From: Elgaria multicarinata webbii
Taxonomy: Eukaryota; Chordata; Lepidosauria; Squamata; Anguidae
Assembly (NCBI RefSeq): GCF_023053635.1
Contig: NC_086192.1
Coordinates: 16,344,001-16,408,000, forward strand
DNA: 64,000 nt
Reading direction: 5' to 3'
Made by a program: the position numbers and the translations under genes. Shown piece by piece: positions 13,601 through 24,800 of the stretch. The notes under the pieces are model-generated. The model was not told where the DNA came from and ran no database searches. It worked only from the letters and a program-made list of their open reading frames with translations. Within the stretch, counting starts at the first letter, position 1, and each line of letters begins with the position of its first letter.

Positions 13601-16600
13601 GCTGCTGAGGCCTCACACCTGAGTTGGCTAGCAGCTCAGGTTCAGCAGTGCCGAGGCCTCACACCTGAGTTGGCTAGCAGCTCAGGTTCAGCAATGCCGA
13701 GGCCTCGGATCGGAGTTGGCTAGCAGCTCAGGTTCAGCAATGCCGAGGCCTCGGATCGGAGTTGGCTAGCAGCTCAGGTCCAGCCATGTTTATCTGAAGT
13801 AGATTGTAATGGAGAGGAGGCCTTGCAGAAGATCTGAGCTGCTGCACCGTGTCCTTCTCTTCGATCGAATGCCGGGGGGGGGGGGGCATAGAACTGCGTG
13901 TAATGATTTGCTTACCAGGAATGTGAGGTAACCGGATATAGTTTATCAACAGTTTTAAATTTTAAACAAGTCTAAAACTCCAAATCAGGTCAAAGTAATA
14001 TCATCGTCCTCCATAAACAGTTGCATTCAGGGTGTTGCATCTAACAGACAAAAATATTTTGGGGGTCCCGGGTACGGGGCGGGTCTTGGGCAGAGGCGTG
14101 GCGCTTCGGCTCCGCGTTGGCTGGCACGCCACTGCTTCCCTCCGCAGGGCCTTGGTGCGCTCAGAGAACCCCCTCCTGGACGAGCTGCTGCGTCGCCTCC
14201 TCCTCTCCCTGAGCGCCCCCAGAGAAGCCTGCACTGATCTCAGCCTGGTCTTCTGCATGGAGGTGAGACGCTGTGCCAGGAGCAAGGAGGGCAGGAGGTG
14301 TGGTGGGGGGGACTCAGAGCAGGGAAGGCAGCCAGCCCCCCTTTTGAAAGCCAGGCGGGTTCTGTGATTTGCAGAACTTCTTTCTTTCTATTTTTTGCTT
14401 TGGGGGCATTTGCGCAAATTTCACCGCAACTACGCAGCGGTGTAAGCGCAGTAACGCGAATGTGCGTGCGCTCATCCATGTGTTTTGCACGCCTCCATCC
14501 CCTTCCAATGCCCCCGGTTTGGGGGTTTAATGGGCGCCCCTTTGCTGCCCCACAGCACACGGGCCACCCTTCGCTGCAGAAGCCGGAGATCCTTGACCTC
14601 CTCGTGCGGCAATTGCTGGCCGGGGCCCGCAACGGGGACGCCACCATGCGCTTCCTGTCGGTGCGCGGGCTGCGGAACGTGGCGGAAGGCGCTCCGCAAG
14701 AGGTGTGACAGGGGCGAGGAAGGGCAGGGCGGGGGCCTCCGAGTGCACCTCAGCAGTGTCGCTGTGATTGGCTGAGCTGCCGCCGTGTCACAGAGGTGCC
14801 GCCGGTGCAGGCCGGGGGTTCTTGGGTGGCCTTGGGCTGAGCCGGAGGGGGCTGGCGGAGGGGGCGTTCCAGGAGAACCAAGAGGAGGGGGGAGGCGGGG
14901 GACGGGGGCACTCAGCAGTCTGGGCTTGCATGCGGATTTGAAACGGCCTTGCAAATGGGGCGGGGGGGCTGCTGGCCTGCCCCTCTCCCCAATCGGGAGA
15001 GGCTTGGAATGGGTCAGCCCAGGGACTGACGGGCGCCCCGGACGGCTCCCCAGGCCAAGAAGCACCAGAAGGCACTGCTGGACACGCTCCTCCTAGCCGC
15101 GGGGGACGCCGCCAGCCCCGAGGTGGCCAGGGAGGGCCTGCGGGCCCTGAGCGCGGTGTGGGGCTGCCTCGAGAGACGGCACGCTGCCGGTGCTTCCCAG
15201 GCCGTGGCCAGCCAGGCCCGCGCGCACCTCCAGCACGTGAGTCGGGACCCGGGGGTGGGGGTGGGGTGGGGGTGGGGTGGGGAGGGGGGCGTTGCTCCTG
15301 GACCGGCTTCTCCCTGCAAAGTGGCAGCAAGAGCTGTGAGGAGGCTGGGCTGTGCTCACGGCCCTTGTCTCGTCCAGGGAGCCCATCCTGGGGAGGAGGG
15401 AGGGAGGGAGGGAGAGGGGTTGGCCCTCCGGTGCTGTTGCTCCTCACCCGTGGGGACGTGCAGGCCCTCTGCCCCTGAGGCTGGGCGTTCTGCAGGGCCG
15501 CCCTGGCCAATCCCCGCCCTGCTCACCGCTGGGCACTGACTGTCCTGAGCTCCCTCCTTACTAGTGAGTCCCTGCCCCGCCCCCCAGTGAGGGCTTCTGC
15601 CTCTCCCCCTCTCTCGCAGGCGGACGAGGCCCTCCGAGCAGCGGCCTTCCAGCTCTTTGGCCAGCTGGCCAGGGCCACTCAGCCGAAGTGCGCCAAGCCC
15701 TTTGCCAAGGAGGCGGGCCGGGCGCTGGCTGCCCTCCTGCTGCACTTCCGGGATCCGAGCCCGGGCGTGGCCAAGGTGCGTCCCAGGCCTTTCTTGCCAA
15801 GCCGGGCCTGCCTTTGGCTCCCTCTCCCGTGCTTCCCGGGGGTGGGGGGAGGCCTCTCCTCTCAGGGGCGCCCGGCAGGCCTTCAGAGGGATTGCGGTTG
15901 CTGGCTGACGCCCCCTGCCCTGGCGCCCATCTCTCCCGCCAGGCCTGCTGCGGGGCCTTTGTCGCGTGTGCCCCCTTCCTGGAGCTGCAGGAGCTGACGG
16001 CCGACATGGATGCCGGGCTGGTGCTGGCAGACGTCTCTGGCGCACGGCACTCTCGCCTGATGGACAGGGCCTGCCAGCGGCTGGTGAGTGGTCCGGCGAG
16101 GCGGGTGCCGCCTTTGGCCGTTGCCGGCCGGGGGCTGCTGGGAGTTGTAGTCCGACATGCCTGGAGCCCCCAGTGCTCTGCCTCCGTCGCTGCAGCGTCC
16201 TCCTGCGCTTTGCCCCCTAGGCCCAGACAGACCCACTGCTGCTGGACGCCATCCTGGTGGAGGTGCCCCAGTACCTGCGCTGCGCGTGGGACACGATCCG
16301 CCTCGCGGCCTGCAAGCTGGCAGGTAGGACGTGCCTCAGTTGTGCCGGGCTTCTCCGGAGAGGGCTGGGGAGGGATCCGGCCTGGAACCCTGGGGCGCTG
16401 CAGCTGCCAGTCCGTGCTGGGCTAGAGGGACCCGGGCTCTGGTGCCAGCGTGACGCAGCTTCCCACGCTTATGCCAGCCCTCGTTTTCCTGAGGACTGGA
16501 CTCTTGCCGCTGGGTGTTACAGGGGAAGGACCCTGGCTTGGCACAGAGGCCCTGCTGTGCATGCGGACGGGTCGAACCCCCCAGTGCCTCCCCCCAGCAC

Positions 16601-17756
16601 CGTAAGCGGCTCCTGCCAGTCCGCCTTAATAAACTGGGCTAGACGGTCCCGGGGCGGATGGGCGGTTAGGGGGGCTGGTTCAGGTGAATCATAGAATCAT
16701 AGAATAGCAGAGTTGGAAGGGGCCTCCAAGGCCATCGAGTCCAACCCCCTGCTCAATGCAGGAATCCACCCTAAAACATCCCTGACAGATGCTTGTCCAG
16801 CTGCCTCTTGAAGGCCTCTAGTGTGGGAGAGCCCACAACCTCCCTAGGACATGGGTTCCACTGTCGTACTGCTCTAACAGTCAGGAAGTTTTTCCTGATG
16901 TCCAGCCGGAATCTGGCTTCCTGTCACTTGAGACTGTTATTCTGTGTCCTGCACTCTGGGAGGATTGAGAAGAGATCCTGGCCCTTCTCTGTGTGACAAC
17001 CTTTTAAGTATTTGAAGAGTGCTCTCATGTCTCCTCTTAAGGCACAACTTTCTAGGTTCCTCTGAGGTTGCCCACGGTAGCTTTGAGGAGAGTAAAGGGC
17101 CTGGCTGTCCTTCCTTCCCCGCCCCACACGCCCCAGTGCCTGCCTCTGTAGGGATGGGGGGGACGCGTGCGAAGGAGGCCTCGACTTGCCCTGGATTCAG
17201 GCCCGTGCTTTCCTTTCCCCGAGCAAGGGATCCTCGTGGAGACGGTGGACACGCAGCGCCTCGGACGCCTGGATCTGGGCCAGCTCCTGCAGTGTGAGTG
17301 CTGAACGCACACAGCCCCCTGCTGCAAGGCCTGGGGGACGGGGGGTGGGGAGGTGGGGGGAAGGGGGGCTGCTGCCAGGGCAGGCGGCCCGTGCTTCCCA
17401 CCCACTCCTTCTCTCAGCCTCCGCACGGACTGGGAAGGAGCCAGCACGGTTTCATCCCTTCAAGGGGGGCACGGAGGCCGAAGGGGCAGAAGATGCCATC
17501 CAGGCCCGGGCCGAGTGGGACAGCTCCGTGTCTGCCGTCTCTCCCCCCAGCCCTGCACTCCCTGGGCCACGACCCCAGCGCCGCTGTGGAGATCGCGGCC
17601 TCGGAAGCCGCCCAGGCCCTGCGGCGGAAGCAGGAGGAGAGCCAGGCCGGGTCGGACGGTGGCCAGCCCAGGGGAGCGGCCCTGTCGGGCTGGTTCTTCA
17701 GGCGGCGGCGGCGACAACGGCGGAAGGGCAGCCTGGCAGCCTTAGGGCTCGGCTGA
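220..17756 (+). CDS. Maestro HEAT-like repeat protein, MROH1/MROH2 type (3' part, 29 exons)
   Basis: Exons: 220-330, 1061-1199, 1672-1712, 2428-2569, 3163-3215, 3313-3423, 4022-4141, 4527-4649, 5287-5445, 6766-6897, 7206-7285, 8046-8154, 8279-8404, 8903-9007, 9175-9298, 9919-10043, 10363-10515, 10815-10969, 11424-11541, 12307-12500, 13311-13445, 14148-14262, 14556-14702, 15054-15236, 15620-15775, 15943-16083, 16221-16323, 17228-17293, 17551-17756. All junctions keep phase; the total is 3,672 bases (1,223 codons plus TGA). The product is a helical HEAT-repeat solenoid. Blocks typical of MROH1/MROH2 are SATPLCRAL (exon 1061), AFLYKALG (4022), ESPVRQQAMVALRHL (7206) and LAPFTCDTLGTIRQ (9175). 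The AFLYKALG and APFTCD blocks look closer to MROH2A/2B than MROH1, from memory only, so no symbol is given. The function of the family is poorly known. The N-terminus lies left of the window. The protein ends in an arginine cluster. All introns are GT-AG except one GC-AG intron at 4142. Confidence 0.88.
331..1060. other. GC-rich intron of the MROH-type gene, no further exon seen
   Basis: This intron is GC-rich with G and A/G-rich stretches (about 655-790). The open frames here have no resemblance to MROH and no convincing splice sites, so I treat them as chance frames of GC-rich DNA. Confidence 0.55.
1588..1622. repeat. (GT)n microsatellite
   Basis: An uninterrupted run of about 16 GT units lies in the intron just before the 41-base exon at 1672-1712. 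It is followed directly by the C/T-rich tract of that exon's acceptor. Confidence 0.95.
4142..4526 (+). other. GC-AG intron of the MROH-type gene
   Basis: The exon 4022-4141 ends in GCGAAAG followed by GCAAGG, and the next exon begins after CCGCAG at 4527. No GT lies at the position that keeps the frame, while AG|GCAAGG fits the consensus of the minor GC-AG class spliced by the major spliceosome. The joined peptide (TDDGQRK then GVCWCLAHC) keeps the MROH pattern. Confidence 0.75.
5530..5640 (+). mobile_element. Degenerate tRNA-derived (MIR-like) SINE fragment
   Basis: It contains a B-box-like GGTTCGAACC followed by the block CACCTAACCTACACCGCAGGGATGTT in degraded form (first 20 bases CACCTAACCTACACCGCAGG). 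The same block occurs in the better preserved copy near 9,385-9,520. It lies in a MROH intron. Confidence 0.55.
6290..6480 (+). mobile_element. tRNA-derived SINE of squamate type
   Basis: A tRNA-like head with a B box (GGTTCGATCCC near 6,370) is followed by the body GAAAGACCCCTGCCTGAAAC, ending with GCCAGTCAGTGCAAG. This arrangement is common in lizard and snake genomes. The copy lies in the 5446-6765 intron. Confidence 0.75.
9345..9520 (+). mobile_element. Short repeat fragment followed by a MIR-like SINE
   Basis: At about 9,355-9,382 there is GAGTTCAGTGGGGCTTTACT, a fragment of a family seen again near 52,202 and 56,045-56,075. From 9,395 follows GGTTCAAGTCCCC, then GGGTGACTTTGGGCCAGTCA and CTCACCTACCTCACAAGGAT, which is the core of a tRNA-derived reptile SINE. 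It lies in the 9299-9918 intron. Confidence 0.65.
11098..11166. mobile_element. Fragment of palindromic non-autonomous DNA transposon
   Basis: The piece reads CCTTCCCCAACCTGGGGCCC, then GTGTTGGACTGCAACTCCCA. It is one arm of the short inverted-repeat family found many times in this window, built around an ACTACAACTCCCA-like core. It lies in the MROH intron 10970-11423. Confidence 0.6.
12130..12215 (+). mobile_element. Possible degenerate tRNA-SINE head
   Basis: A tRNA-like stretch holds CCCCGGGTTCATCCACCGGC at the place of a B box. It resembles the 6,290-6,480 element but is too decayed to be sure. Confidence 0.35.
13607..13790. repeat. 46-base minisatellite, four units
   Basis: Units start at 13607, 13653, 13699 and 13745, each 46 bases (the last slightly short). 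All share GTTGGCTAGCAGCTCAGGT. Units 1 and 2 carry CTCACACCTGA where units 3 and 4 carry CTCGGATCGGA. The array lies in the intron 13446-14147. Confidence 0.95.
15245..15290 (+). repeat. G-run repeat with G-quadruplex potential
   Basis: A run of GGGGTGG-type units (at least six G-runs of four or more) follows directly after the donor of exon 15054-15236. The pattern permits a G-quadruplex in the DNA and in the pre-mRNA, both being G-rich on the coding strand. Confidence 0.7.
16687..17095 (-). mobile_element. CR1 LINE 3' end, antisense to the MROH gene
   Basis: On the plus strand it starts with the repeated ATAGAATC tail and GTTGGAAGGGGCCTCCAAGG and runs into the coding region for the CR1 ORF2 C-terminus. 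Read on the minus strand it gives MRALFKYLKGCHTEKGQDLF. It is a 5'-truncated copy of about 410 bases in the 16324-17227 intron. Confidence 0.92.
17551..17756 (+). CDS. Last exon of the MROH-type gene with arginine-rich tail
   Basis: The acceptor is CTCCCCCCAG. The exon opens with a HEAT-like helix pair (LHSLGHDPSAAVEIAASEAA), as in the final repeat of MROH proteins. It then adds a low-complexity extension with five arginines in a row and further basic residues, ending at TGA 17754-17756. The basic tail may be a nuclear or nucleic-acid-binding signal or simply a GC-driven extension. Confidence 0.88.
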
Positions 17757-17778
17757 CGGGCGGGCCGCTGGGCGTGGC

Positions 17779-17784
17779 AATACA
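17779..17784 (+). other. Likely poly(A) signal of the MROH-type gene (AATACA)
   Basis: AATACA, a weaker natural variant of AATAAA, lies 23 bases after the stop. A GT-rich stretch (about 17,805-17,822) follows at the distance expected of a cleavage site. The resulting 3' UTR would be under 60 bases. Confidence 0.5.
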
Positions 17785-18785
17785 GGCTTCTGCACCAGTG
17801 CTCTGCGTGGCGTCGTGTCCTTCGGGAGAAGCGGTTGTGGGCTCGGTGCCGGGGCGACCCTGGAACGGGGCGGGGTTGGACTAGCCCATCGGGAGGGTGT
17901 TCTGTGGGACAAGGCCATCCCAGGCATTGGCAGGAGCAACCGAGGGGACACGTGGCGTTTGTGGCTGGCCACGGGCCGAGCAGCTGCTGCTTGGCTGCCG
18001 CTGGAATCACGGTCCCATCATGGATCCAGAAGCCAGCCAGCCAGCCGGAAAACACCCAGTGCCAACGAACGGACGGCGATGTGGCATCTCTGGCCCCAAG
18101 ATGAGGCCCGCGGGGGTCCCATCCAGCCCACCGGCATCTCCCTCCGGCCCTGCCCGCTCGCGCCCCCATTGGGGTGTCCCCCCCCCCCGACGTACGTGCC
18201 AGGAGCCAATTCAGCCTTTGGCCCAAAATATGGCCCCCACCTGCCCACCCGCCCCTGACGTGGGCCTTCCTCCCCTGATCACACCTTCAGCAGAGCGGCA
18301 GCACGGGAAAGGGCCCCAGCGTAGAGGGCCGGCCCCTTCCCAGAATGTGCCTTAGCTGACCCAGGCGTCGGAGGGAGGGAGGGAGGGAGGGGCCCAGGAG
18401 GCCGGCAGCGGCGTTTCCAGCCTCCCCAACCCCGTGCCAGTCGGGGGACCTCGCAGAGCGCTGTGTCTTCCGTCGTAGCCTTCGACGCCCGCTGCCCTTC
18501 CTGGCCCCACAATGAACGACACAGGCGTGTGCGCTGCCTGCTGAGCTCTTCCACCGATGGCATGAATGGACGCAGCCTCGGCTGGAACCCCTCGGCCTCC
18601 TAAGGAGTAGCCGCCTCGTCTTTCCCGTTTGCTGCCAAGCCTGCTTCCCCGGGGACACTGCTCCTTCACCGGCGCAAGGGCTGTTTGCACCCCAGGAGTC
18701 GCAGCCCAGCCCAGCCCAGCCCATCCGGCTGGGAAAAGCTGCTCGCTAGGTAGGCCAGGGGGACTCCGCGCTTCTGGTGAAAATA
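17785..18785. other. Tail-to-tail intergenic spacer
   Basis: This interval separates the converging ends of the MROH-type gene and FSIP2. It is GC-rich with a GGAGGGAGGG run near 18,370-18,390. Open frames are present on both strands but none looks like a protein. I see no other gene. Confidence 0.6.
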
Positions 18786-18791
18786 TTTATT
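18786..18791 (-). other. FSIP2: FSIP2 poly(A) signal AATAAA
   Basis: A canonical AATAAA on the minus strand lies 31 bases past the FSIP2 stop codon, so the 3' UTR is very short. Confidence 0.8.
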
Positions 18792-18822
18792 CTCTCAGCT
18801 ATATAAAGTAGGCGTTCTGGTC

Positions 18823-21800
18823 TCAGGTGTGGCTCCCCTGGGCTTTCGCTGGGCCCTGCTGGGGCAGGACGGTGGTGGATGTTCGGGAGAAGACTCTGGA
18901 CAGAGCACTGGAGACCTTCCCGAACACGGACGACCGTTGCCGGGGCAGCGCGTGGGACTCTGAGGTGGTGGTGGCGAGGACCTTCCCGTAGTCGTCTCCT
19001 GCGGAACCAAAGGCAGTGTCCGTTAGGGGTACGCCGGGCCTCCTCCCGCCACTCCTGGCTGGGCACAAGCCTCCTCTCGGGGCAATTGCTTCAGCTGAGT
19101 CAGCGGTGACTGAATGACCCAAGTAGAAAGGATGAACCCCCCGCCGAAGAGGCCAGAGATAGCGTCTTCTGTGCCAGGGGATAGCCTCTTCTGCAACTGG
19201 CTACGCTAACCTTCATAGTTGCTGTTCTTGTTGTTTTTTAAAAATATAGGAATTGACTTCCCACCGCACACGGGAATGCCCCTTGGGATATACTGACGTG
19301 GACACAGCCCGTGGCTGTCATTCCAAATTAATCACACACACCCTCCACCAGAGGCCCCGGCCCTTCAAAGGGCAGCGGGAGCAGCCCAACATACCTGGGT
19401 GATCTTCTGTGGGACTCTCTTTTATTATTATTTTGTCTTGATAGACGGAGGTGATCTGCAGAGGGAGGAAAGCGTCAGGGGGTCGCTGGAACACAGGGAC
19501 CGGATCCTTGATCCCGAGTCAGCCCTAACCCCACCCCACCCCACCCCGGATCCATCTCACCCAGTGGGAGCCCGCGCTGAAGGCGCTCAGCCAGAGAGGA
19601 GGGTGGCCTTCTGCTAAAGCAGGGCTGGGCGGCTTCGGGTTCCCCGGGGGTGCGTTTCCACCACCCCCACGGCAAAACAAGCGGTGGTTTGCTGCCAAAT
19701 GTCACTGTGGCCTAAAAAGGCCACCTTGTTTTATTTATTTATTTATTTATTTATTTATTTTATTACATTTTTATACCGCCCAATAGCCGAAGCTCTCTGG
19801 GCGGTTCACAAAATTTAAAACCATCATAAAACAACCAACAGGTTAAAAACACAAATACAAAATACAGTATCAAAAGCACAACCAGGATAAAAACCACGCA
19901 GCAAAATTGATATAAGGTTAAAATACAGAGTTAGAACAGTAAAATTTAAATTTAAGTTAAAATTAAGTGTTTAAATACTGAGAGAATAAAAAGGTCTTCA
20001 GCTGGTATTGACGAAAAGAGTACAGTGTAGGCGCCAGGCGGACCTCTCTGGGGAGCTCATTCCACAACCGGGGTGCCACAGCGGAGAAGGCCCTGCTCCT
20101 CCTGGTAGCCACCTGCCTCACTTCCTTTGGCAGGGGCTCACAGAGAAGGACCCCTGTAGATGATCTTAAGGTCTGGGCAGGTACATATGGGAGGAGGTGT
20201 TCTTTCAAATAACCCGGCCCCAAACTGTTTAGGGCTTTAAATGGCAATACCAGCACTTTGAATCGGGCCCGGACCTGGACTGGCAGCCAATGAAGTTGGA
20301 AAAGGACTGGCGTGATGTGATCTCTCCAGCCAGTCCCTGTTAGTAAACAGGCTGCCCTATTTTGTACCAGCTGTTTTGTACTTTGAGCTTCAAAACAAGG
20401 CGTGGGCAAACTGGCGAAGGCTTTGGCTCCCATTGCCGACGCAATTAATTCAGGGACTTTGGAGGAAATGGGGGTGAGTGGGGGAACCCTGCTATGAAGA
20501 CTTAAGCCGGACTTCCCCAACTGGGCACCCTCCAGATAGTTGTAGTCCTACTGACCTGAAAAAGGCACCAGGTTGTGGAAGTCTGGCCTAGGCCCACGGC
20601 AATTCCCCACTTCTCAGGCACGTTTCTGGATCTCCTCCAGAGGGGGACATCTCTTGGAAACAGGGCCTTCTCCGTGGTGGCCCCCAGACACTGGAATCCC
20701 TCCCTCAGGGAGATCTGCCTGCCGCCCTCCCGCAGGATCACCGTTTAGGGGACAGGCCAAGTCTGCCCTGTTCATCAGGGCTGTTCATCAAGGCCAGTTA
20801 TCTGGCCTGCTTTTATTTTGCATGGCCGCTTTGGTCTTAATCTCGTCTCGCTTGTGCTGGAGCGTTTCCCGATTCTAATCTCTGTTGCCAGCTGCCCGGA
20901 GGGGGGGGGGGGGTGTTTGCAGGGCAAAACATTTTTTTTCCAGTCAGTAAAAAAGAGGCGTCGGTGCAACCTCTTAGGCCTGGGGAAGAGAGGAGGGTGG
21001 AGCTGTCTTTACCTCGAACTGTCCAGACATCTCCTCCGTGTCCCGGGTGAGATGCATGCCAACGACAGCTGGAACAAAATTGGAGAGAAGTCACTGTTAA
21101 TGCCCAAGTGGGGAGGGGGTAGGTAGGCATTGCCCACCCTTTTACCCCCCCCCCCCCAAGCAGGTGGGCGAGGCTCTCCGGGATGTTCCATGCACAAACG
21201 GGCTCCCTGCACGGACTTAGGCTTTCACGAGAGCCCCACTGTGCAAGGGGTTACAGGGGCAACAGGGCTGAAAGCCTTGGACTCTTTCCTTTATCCGCAG
21301 GGACGTTGGGGCCCCCTGACCTCAGAGCTTTGCTGCCATGCCCACAGTAGTTGGGGGAGAAATGAATCCCCCCCGCCCCCCGCCCCTGCAGCCATCGATC
21401 CCCCCTCCCCCTGTTGTGATGCAAAGTGTTTCTGGGCGCCGGGGTCTGGAACAGGCAAGGAAGACCCATCCGCTTGGCCCAAGTCCCGCTCGAGGTGGAG
21501 CTGGAAACTGCGAGGACGGGTCGGTTGGTTGGGACGGAGGCCGCCGCCTGCCTTTTGGGGCGCTCCTTCGGGGCACGGCGAGGGGACGGTCGCCATGCAT
21601 GCCCGGGGGGGGGGCGCTTCTGAGAGGAGGAGGAGAAAGAGCCGTTCAACACACACACACACACGGCTGAGACTGCATTAAGCCCTCCCCGAAGCAGGTC
21701 GGATGGAGTCACCTTTTTCCAATGACTTCTCTTCTTTCTCGCCGCTGAAAAGGAAACAGACACGCTGAAGCCTCAGGAGGGTCCCCCGCATGTTGCCCGG

Positions 21801-24800
21801 TCGTCGCAGGTGCTCGGAGGGCCCTCCCCCTGCCAAAGCCTGCTCGGATCACGGCCAACTCCGACCTTAAGCCTAAGCGGCAGTGAGGATCTGGGCCACC
21901 GTTTCCCTGCTAGGAACCACTCGCGGAAGTGGCGGCCCGCTCTCACCGGCATCCGATCGCCTGCAGAAGTTCTCTGCCGCGCAGGGCAGTGTCATGGCCG
22001 AGTGGTTAGCTGCCTACTGCTACGAGGGAGTTGTGCTTTGGGAAGAGCCCTTTGCTCCCCTCCTCCTGGGCCTCTCAAAAGCATTGCTGCCATGCCGAAC
22101 CGGATAACTTGGCTTACAGTAGTTGTAAGGCGCGGGACGTTGCTTAAACAGTGGTCCAAACAGCGAGGCGCAGAGGTCAAGTGGCCCAGCTGCCCTCCTC
22201 TCCCTGCCTGAAATCCTGGTTTCAAGAGCCTGTGCGGAGCAGGGCGGGTTCACCGGAGGCACCCGCAGCCGGGCCCAGGACAAAGGGCGCCCTCGAGCAA
22301 TTACCTCTCGGTGGTCACTGCAGGGTCGGCACTGCAGAGCGATATCGTCTTGGGTGGGCTGTCGGAGGCTTCGGTGGGGGCGGAGCTGTCAGTAGAGGCC
22401 TCATGGACAGCCTGCCGGAAGGAAAAGGGATGAATGAGGCTTGGTTGAGCGCTTCCGTGTTGGGAAGCAGTGGCCGCCGCGCCTTGCGTGGAAGGCGAAA
22501 CACGCCGCCACGTTTTCTTCACTTTGCGTTTTTCCAAAGGGAAGTGCGCGCAGGGCCGGATTCGGGCCAGCCGATGCCCTCAGCACAGCCCCATCATGGT
22601 GCCCCCTTGGCCCTCCCATTGCTTTGCTGGCAAGACGTTGGGGCTCAGTAAGTGCTGAAGGTGAAGGAAGACGTTAAAAACTCAGTTTTCTGCAAGGCCG
22701 TCTGCCCGCCCACCCCTGCAAGAACACACAACTCTGTTCAAGATAAACTTGGTAAGACAGTCAAACATACTGAACTCTAGGTTTATGTTGAGACAAAGGT
22801 TGTCAGAAAGTTATCTCAGATGTCAGATGATGTCGTGGGACACATAGAGCCTAAAGCTGGTTGATCGGGTGTAATAAAATAAAGCACAAATAATAAACGT
22901 TTGCCGCTCTTAGAATTGGCCCTAATGACAAATCTCGATAAAATAGTTAAGAGCAGAGACACCACACTGACAACAAAGGTCCGCATAGTTAAAGCAATGG
23001 TATTCCCCGTAGTAACCTACGGCTGCGAGAGCTGGACCATAAGGAAAGCTGAGCGAAGGAAGACGGATGCTTTTGAACTGTGGTGTTGGGGGGAAATGCT
23101 GAGAGTGCCTTGGACTGCAAGAAGATCCAACCAGTCCATACACCAGGAAATAAAGCCAGACTGCTCACTTGAGGGAATGGTATTAAAGGCAAAACTGAAG
23201 TACTGAAGACAGGACACCCTGGAGAAGATGCTGTTGCTAAGGAAAGTGGAAGGCAAAAGGAAGAGGGGCCGACCAAGGGCAAGATGGAGGGATGATATTC
23301 TGGAGGTGACGGACGTGACCTTGGGGGAGCTAGGGGTGGCGACGGCTGACAGAAAGCTCTGGCGTGGGCTGGTCCATGAAGTCACAAAGAGTCGGAAACG
23401 ACTGAACGAATAAACAACAAAATGGATCTGGAATTCCTTAAAATTAGATGGCTACGGCTATGGTACTGGTCCTCTGGGGTGCCGCCCTTCCCTCGGTGCC
23501 CGAAGCACGTGCTTCGATTGCTTCAAGGTGAACCCAGGGCTGAGCGTGCGCCCCTTTCCCAAACGGGCTGCCTGAGAAGCAGCCATGAAAATCACAGGAC
23601 AGAAACGATACACATTTAGCTGAGCAGCCAGAAGGAGAAACCTCCTCGCTTCGGGGCCGGCAGCGCATGCTCAGCACGGGGCGATCTGGAGGGGTAAAGG
23701 TGGATCGCTTTGTCTTCCGGCATCACACAAGGCTAGACGGATGCAATGAGGATGTCTTCGGAGGGGTGAAAAGCCAGATCCGTTTCATCTTGAAATTACC
23801 CCGTTAGAATTGTCACAAGCCGGCCTTTGCCAACTCGGCACCCTTCAGATGGGTTTTGGACCGCAACGTCCATCATCCCCAGCCCACGACCATGCTAGGT
23901 CAGGGGGCTCCAGGTTGAGGAAGGCTGGCTTAAATGGTTAACGGAGTTGCCCGTGTTTTCCTAGGGTAATCCTCTCCGAAACGCCTTTGCCATCGTCATG
24001 CGCAAATTCGTGATAAATACGAAAACACACCCGCCGGCTGGCTTGGATGGACCCCGCTCCTCCACGGCCTTTCGGAAGCCAAGCTCATGTAAATTCCACC
24101 TCTTGGGGGCATCAGAAAAGGGCGCAATGAACAGAGCAGCCCTCCTCTCCATTGCTTTAGGGGCCGAGAGCTGCTGAGGACGGCATTTGGCATCCGGATG
24201 AACGCGGCGAGGGCCCGGCCCTCCTCCCCGCTGGCTTACCATGTGTATTTTGCCGGCCATTGACATGGACATCATCTCTGCCTGGGGAGGCGGGCGGCCC
24301 TCTTTCTTTTCCTTGTGGCGGCCAGGATCCGAGCTGGACGCTGTTAGAGTGGGGCAGCATTTGCTCAGGGACAGGCTCTTCTTCCGGCTGCTGCTGCTGG
24401 AGGTCTTGGGCAGGAGGGGTTCGCTGGGCAGGTGCTGGGGAGAGGCGAGAAAAGAGGCCACTCAGAGCGGCGGCGCCCCCCTGCGTGCCCCCTCGGAGCA
24501 GAAGCGGGGCAGGGGCGGAAGGGGCTCAAACTTGGAGCCAACCCTTCCTGCTTGCTTTGAAACGAAATGTATGGACATCTTTCAAGTGAAGATACGGTTA
24601 ATACCTACCTACACTGCTCCACGGTCACCTTTCTAGGAGATCAATGTTTGAAACGGGGATGGGGACCATGTGGCCCTCCAGATGATTCTTGGGCTGTGAC
24701 GTCCATCGTCCCTGACCATTGGCTAGGGCTGATGGGACTTGTGGTCCAACAACGTCTGGGGGGTCACAGAGTCCCCACCCTTGGGAGTAAATGCACGGCG

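Larger units (their letters stand above)
19455..21012. other. FSIP2 intron filled by L2-like LINE fragments
   Basis: The intron between exons 22 and 23 contains a TTTA microsatellite, a minus-strand L2-like LINE 3' end and a second, plus-strand fragment of the same kind (listed separately). No further exon is needed by phase. Confidence 0.6.

Noticed and set aside
16590-17450. Open frames with MRALFKYLKGC or MSSCLLKASSVGEPTTSL
   Set aside because: These are the CR1 ORF2 end and its antisense frame; the same pair recurs at 35.4, 56.9 and 58.2 kb.
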